DNA of 48,895 nucleotides from an uncultured Pelagibacteraceae bacterium (GTDB lineage: Bacteria; Pseudomonadota; Alphaproteobacteria; Pelagibacterales; Pelagibacteraceae): assembly GCA_902562645.1 (NCBI GenBank), contig CACETY010000009.1:1-48895 (forward strand). Reading direction: 5' to 3'. Below are positions 45,971-48,895 of this stretch, piece after piece. The notes beneath the pieces were generated by a model, which had not been told where the DNA came from, did not search any database, and worked only from the letters and a program-made list of their open reading frames with translations. The translations under genes were made by a program, and so were the position numbers. How positions within the stretch are numbered: position 1 is the first letter of the stretch; each line of letters opens with the position of its first letter.

Positions 45971-46804
45971 ATGCCATTAAAAACTTTTAAACCTTATACA
46001 AAATCTACCAGAGGTACAATTCTTGTAAGTAGAGAAGGACTATGGAAGGGTAAACCATTTAAAGCCTTAACATCGACAAATAATTCATCAAAGGGTAGAA
46101 ACAATTATGGGAGAATCACTTCAAGAAATCATGGAGGTGGACATAAACACAAATATAGACAAATTGATTTTTATCGAAAAAAATCAGATGTAAATGCAGA
46201 AGTTGAAAGAATTGAGTATGATCCAAACAGATCTTGTCACATTATGCTTGTTAAATTTGAAGATGGAGAAAGGTTTTACTATTTAGCACCAAAGGATATT
46301 AAAGTTGGAGATATAATTCAGAATGGTTCTAATGCAGAAATCAAATTAGGTAACTGTCTGCCTTTAAAAGATATTCCAGTAGGTATTGATATACATAATG
46401 TTGAAATCAATCCTGGTGGTGGTGGAAAGATAGCAAGATCAGCAGGAACTTCAGTTTCAATTTCTGGAATAGATGGAAACTACTCAATTATAAAGATGAC
46501 GTCAGGAGAAGTAAGGAAAATCAACTCCAATTCAATGGCAACTATTGGTGTTTTATCAAATCCTGACCAAAAAAATATTAAAATAGGTAAAGCAGGTAGA
46601 TCTAGATGGTTAGGTATAAGACCACATACGAGAGGTGTTGTAAAAAACCCGGTCGATCACCCTCATGGAGGTGGAGAAGGTAAATCAGCAGGAGGAAGAC
46701 ATCCTGTTTCACCAACAGGACAATCTGCAAAAGGATTAAAAACAAGAGACAATAAAAGAACCGATAAATTTATAATTAGAAGAAGAAAGAAGAAGAGAGC
46801 ATAA
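45971..46804 (+). CDS. rplB: 50S ribosomal protein L2
   Basis: 277 residues, standard length. Contains GRNNYGRITSRNHGGGHKHK and the C-terminal HPHGGGEGKSAGG with the conserved His near the peptidyl transferase centre. Confidence 0.96.
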   Translation: MPLKTFKPYTKSTRGTILVSREGLWKGKPFKALTSTNNSSKGRNNYGRITSRNHGGGHKHKYRQIDFYRKKSDVNAEVERIEYDPNRSCHIMLVKFEDGERFYYLAPKDIKVGDIIQNGSNAEIKLGNCLPLKDIPVGIDIHNVEINPGGGGKIARSAGTSVSISGIDGNYSIIKMTSGEVRKINSNSMATIGVLSNPDQKNIKIGKAGRSRWLGIRPHTRGVVKNPVDHPHGGGEGKSAGGRHPVSPTGQSAKGLKTRDNKRTDKFIIRRRKKKRA

Positions 46805-46807
46805 CTT

Positions 46808-47107
46808 ATGGCAAGATCAGTTTGGAAAGGACCATTTGTAGAAGAAAGTTTGATTAAAAAAGTCGAAAAACTAAAAAATGAAGCTGTGAAAAAACCAATT
46901 AAAACCTGGTCACGAAAATCAACAATTATTCCAGAATTTGTTGGAGTAAGCTTTTTAATTTACAATGGAAAGAAATTTATACCAATAACAATATCAGAAG
47001 ATATGGTGGGACATAAGTTTGGTGAATTTGCACCAACTAGGCAATTTTTTGGTCACACACCAGCTGATAAAAAAGCTAAAGTAGAAGGTGGAGCGGATAA
47101 AAAATAA
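46808..47107 (+). CDS. rpsS: 30S ribosomal protein S19
   Basis: 99 residues. [14 protein letters not shown] and [11 protein letters not shown] are typical. One-base overlap with rplV. Confidence 0.95.
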   Translation: MARSVWKGPFVEESLIKKVEKLKNEAVKKPIKTWSRKSTIIPEFVGVSFLIYNGKKFIPITISEDMVGHKFGEFAPTRQFFGHTPADKKAKVEGGADKK

Positions 47108-47502
47108 TGTCAAAAATTAAAAAACAAATTGATACTAAATTAGTCAAATCTATTAATAAGAATGTGAGATCAAGCACAAGAAAACTCAATCCAATTTTAA
47201 AATCGATTGTTGGAAAAAAAGTTGATATAGCCATTAGGGATTTAACTTTCTCAGATAAAAGAATATCTAAAGATATAAAGAAAACAATTTCCTCAGCAGT
47301 TGCAAATGCAGAAAATAATTATCAGTATGATATTGATAAATTAGTAGTTAAGGAAGCATATTGTGGGAAACAAGTTGTAATGAAAAGATTTAGAGCAAGA
47401 GCAAAAGGAAGAGCTGCTGAAATTATGAAACCATATTCAAATCTAACAATAATACTAACTGAAAAAGAGAAACAAACGGAGAAACATGGGACAAAAAGTT
47501 AA
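47107..47502 (+). CDS. rplV: 50S ribosomal protein L22
   Basis: 131 residues. [15 protein letters not shown] and the tunnel-lining C-terminal hairpin ([14 protein letters not shown]) are recognisable. Its end overlaps rpsC by 17 bp, the longest overlap in the cluster. Confidence 0.93.
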   Translation: MSKIKKQIDTKLVKSINKNVRSSTRKLNPILKSIVGKKVDIAIRDLTFSDKRISKDIKKTISSAVANAENNYQYDIDKLVVKEAYCGKQVVMKRFRARAKGRAAEIMKPYSNLTIILTEKEKQTEKHGTKS

Positions 47503-48145
47503 TCCAGTAGGTCTTAGATTAGGTATTAATAGAGGATGGGACTCTGTTTGGTATGCTAAAAAGAAAGATTTTGGGAATAATTTGATTGAGGATTTTAGAA
47601 TCAGAGAATACATAAAAAAGAATGTAGTAAATTCTGGTGTATCAAAAGTAATGATTGAGAGAACCTCTAAAAAATGCTTTGTAACAATTTATACATCTAG
47701 ACCTGGATTTGTTATTGGTAAAAAAGGATCAGATATTGAAAAAATTAAAGGTAATTTGTCAAAAATTACTTCTAATGAAGTTGTTTTAAATATTAAAGAG
47801 GTTAAAAAACCAGAGACAAATAGTTATTTAGTTGCAGAAAATATCGCTCAACAATTAGTTAAAAGAGTTTCATATAGAAGAGCGATGAAAAGAGCAATGC
47901 AATCAGCTCTAAGATTAGGAGCAAAGGGTATAAAGGTCTCTATTAGTGGTAGATTAGGTGGAAATGAAATTGCAAGAACTGAATGGTTGCGAGAAGGAAG
48001 TATCCCATCACATACTCTTAGGGCAGATATTGACTATTCTGAAGCAGAAGCTTTAACCACCTATGGGATCATAGGAATTAAAGTATGGATATACAAAGGT
48101 GAAATTTTTACAAAAGAATTTAGTCAAGAAAGGAATAAATCGTAA
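47486..48145 (+). CDS. rpsC: 30S ribosomal protein S3
   Basis: 219 residues. [16 protein letters not shown] and the KH-type [11 protein letters not shown] are typical. The ATG at 47486 lies inside rplV, indicating coupling. Confidence 0.95.
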   Translation: MGQKVNPVGLRLGINRGWDSVWYAKKKDFGNNLIEDFRIREYIKKNVVNSGVSKVMIERTSKKCFVTIYTSRPGFVIGKKGSDIEKIKGNLSKITSNEVVLNIKEVKKPETNSYLVAENIAQQLVKRVSYRRAMKRAMQSALRLGAKGIKVSISGRLGGNEIARTEWLREGSIPSHTLRADIDYSEAEALTTYGIIGIKVWIYKGEIFTKEFSQERNKS

Positions 48146-48147
48146 AA

Positions 48148-48555
48148 ATGCTACAGCCAACTAGAACTAAATTTAGAAAAGCCCATAAAGGAAGAATTCA
48201 TGGTAATGCTTCTAGATGCAATTTAATGAATTATGGCTCGTTTGGTTTGAAAGCGATTCAACCAGAGAGAATAATATCTAGGCAAATAGAGGCAGCGAGA
48301 GTTGCATTAACAAGACATATGAAAAGACAAGGCCGAGTATGGACAAGAATGTTTCCAAATATACCAGTATCAAAAAAACCAACAGAGGTGAGAATGGGAA
48401 AAGGCAAAGGTTCACCCGAATTTTGGGCATGTAGGGTTAAGCCAGGGAGAATACTATTTGAGGTAGACGGAGTTTCAGAAGAAATTGCAAAAGAGGCACT
48501 TTATAAAGCATCAGCAAAATTACCAATTAAATGTAAATTTATAAAAAGAGTCTAA
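48148..48555 (+). CDS. rplP: 50S ribosomal protein L16
   Basis: 135 residues. Begins [16 protein letters not shown] and contains [20 protein letters not shown], the L16 signature near the A-site tRNA. The next gene starts 1 bp after the stop. Confidence 0.96.
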   Translation: MLQPTRTKFRKAHKGRIHGNASRCNLMNYGSFGLKAIQPERIISRQIEAARVALTRHMKRQGRVWTRMFPNIPVSKKPTEVRMGKGKGSPEFWACRVKPGRILFEVDGVSEEIAKEALYKASAKLPIKCKFIKRV

Positions 48556-48556
48556 A

Positions 48557-48745
48557 ATGAAAAAAAAAGAAATTAAAAAATTAACAAAAAAACAAATGTT
48601 AGAAAATCTAGACAAACTCAAAAAAGATCTCTTTAATTTTAGATTTCAAAAAGTTAATGGTCAAATAAAAAGTCCAACTAAAATTACAGAAACAAAAAAA
48701 AATATAGCTAGACTAAAAACACTTATAGGAGTTAAAAATGCCTAA
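48557..48745 (+). CDS. rpmC: 50S ribosomal protein L29
   Basis: 62 residues, two-helix protein with [20 protein letters not shown], typical L29. Its end overlaps the rpsQ start by 8 bp. Confidence 0.92.
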   Translation: MKKKEIKKLTKKQMLENLDKLKKDLFNFRFQKVNGQIKSPTKITETKKNIARLKTLIGVKNA

Positions 48746-48895
48746 AAAAGTATTAAGTGGAGTAGTTGTGAGCGACAAACCAGACAAAACAATAACAGTT
48801 TTAGTTGAGAGAAAATACCAGCATCCTTTACTAAAAAAAGTAATGAAGGCTAGAAAAAAATATAACGCACATGATGAAAATAATAAATTTAAAAT
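48738..48895 (+). CDS. rpsQ: 30S ribosomal protein S17 (3' end cut off)
   Basis: ATG 48738 opens [18 protein letters not shown], the S17 N-terminus, and runs to the window edge; 52 codons are visible. It continues the normal order rplP-rpmC-rpsQ. Confidence 0.92.
   Translation, partial: MPKKVLSGVVVSDKPDKTITVLVERKYQHPLLKKVMKARKKYNAHDENNKFK

Overview
The window is very AT-rich, with short spacers and many overlapping genes. The gene order tRNA-Tyr, tRNA-Gly, tuf, tRNA-Trp, secE, nusG, rplKAJL, rpoBC, rpsL, rpsG, fusA, rpsJ and the S10 cluster, together with glucosylglycerate genes and a DmdA/GcvT-type protein, fits a streamlined marine alphaproteobacterium of the SAR11 (Pelagibacter) type. That assignment comes from gene content and composition only; no database was searched.

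Layout. (1) 1-4451: the end of a PhyH-type dioxygenase, then a minus-strand operon of a TPR/trypsin-like protease, a DUF4384-like protein and a coiled-coil LPP20-like protein. (2) 4499-16944: an accessory region of secreted proteins. It holds a WITKK-repeat mini-protein, eleven tandem copies (one broken) of an unrecognised ~190-residue two-cysteine family, two small proteins with SHOCT-like tails, and two secreted caspase-fold (C14) proteins. (3) 16945-20893: small membrane proteins, a cytochrome c with a DUF4396-like protein, and gpgS/gpgP-like genes for glucosylglycerate. (4) 20935-25455: a tRNA-Leu(UAA) locus carrying two small stacked insertions. (5) 25460-28236: nadK, a DmdA-like gene, tRNA-Thr and an rRNA methyltransferase. 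(6) 28368 to the end: the conserved translation/transcription super-cluster, cut off inside rpsQ.

The most unusual part is region 4. A 58-bp segment (tRNA upstream sequence plus the tRNA 5' half, ending in the anticodon loop) occurs three times, and only the rightmost copy is a complete tRNA. The intervals of 2852 and 1583 bp behave like two integrated elements with no integrase gene. Each has phased AGTC decamers near its left end, an element-specific pair of 11-bp-spaced repeats at both ends, and a nearly identical 121-bp right end that supplies a new promoter and 5' half to the tRNA. The cargo is a large secreted protein (element 1) and two members of the same two-cysteine family that makes up the array (element 2), so the array and the elements probably share a history.

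The secreted families look linked. The WITKK motif is shared by the mini-protein and both caspases, SHOCT-like tails recur, and nearly all products in 0.7-17 kb carry signal peptides. What the envelope-located system does cannot be read from sequence alone.
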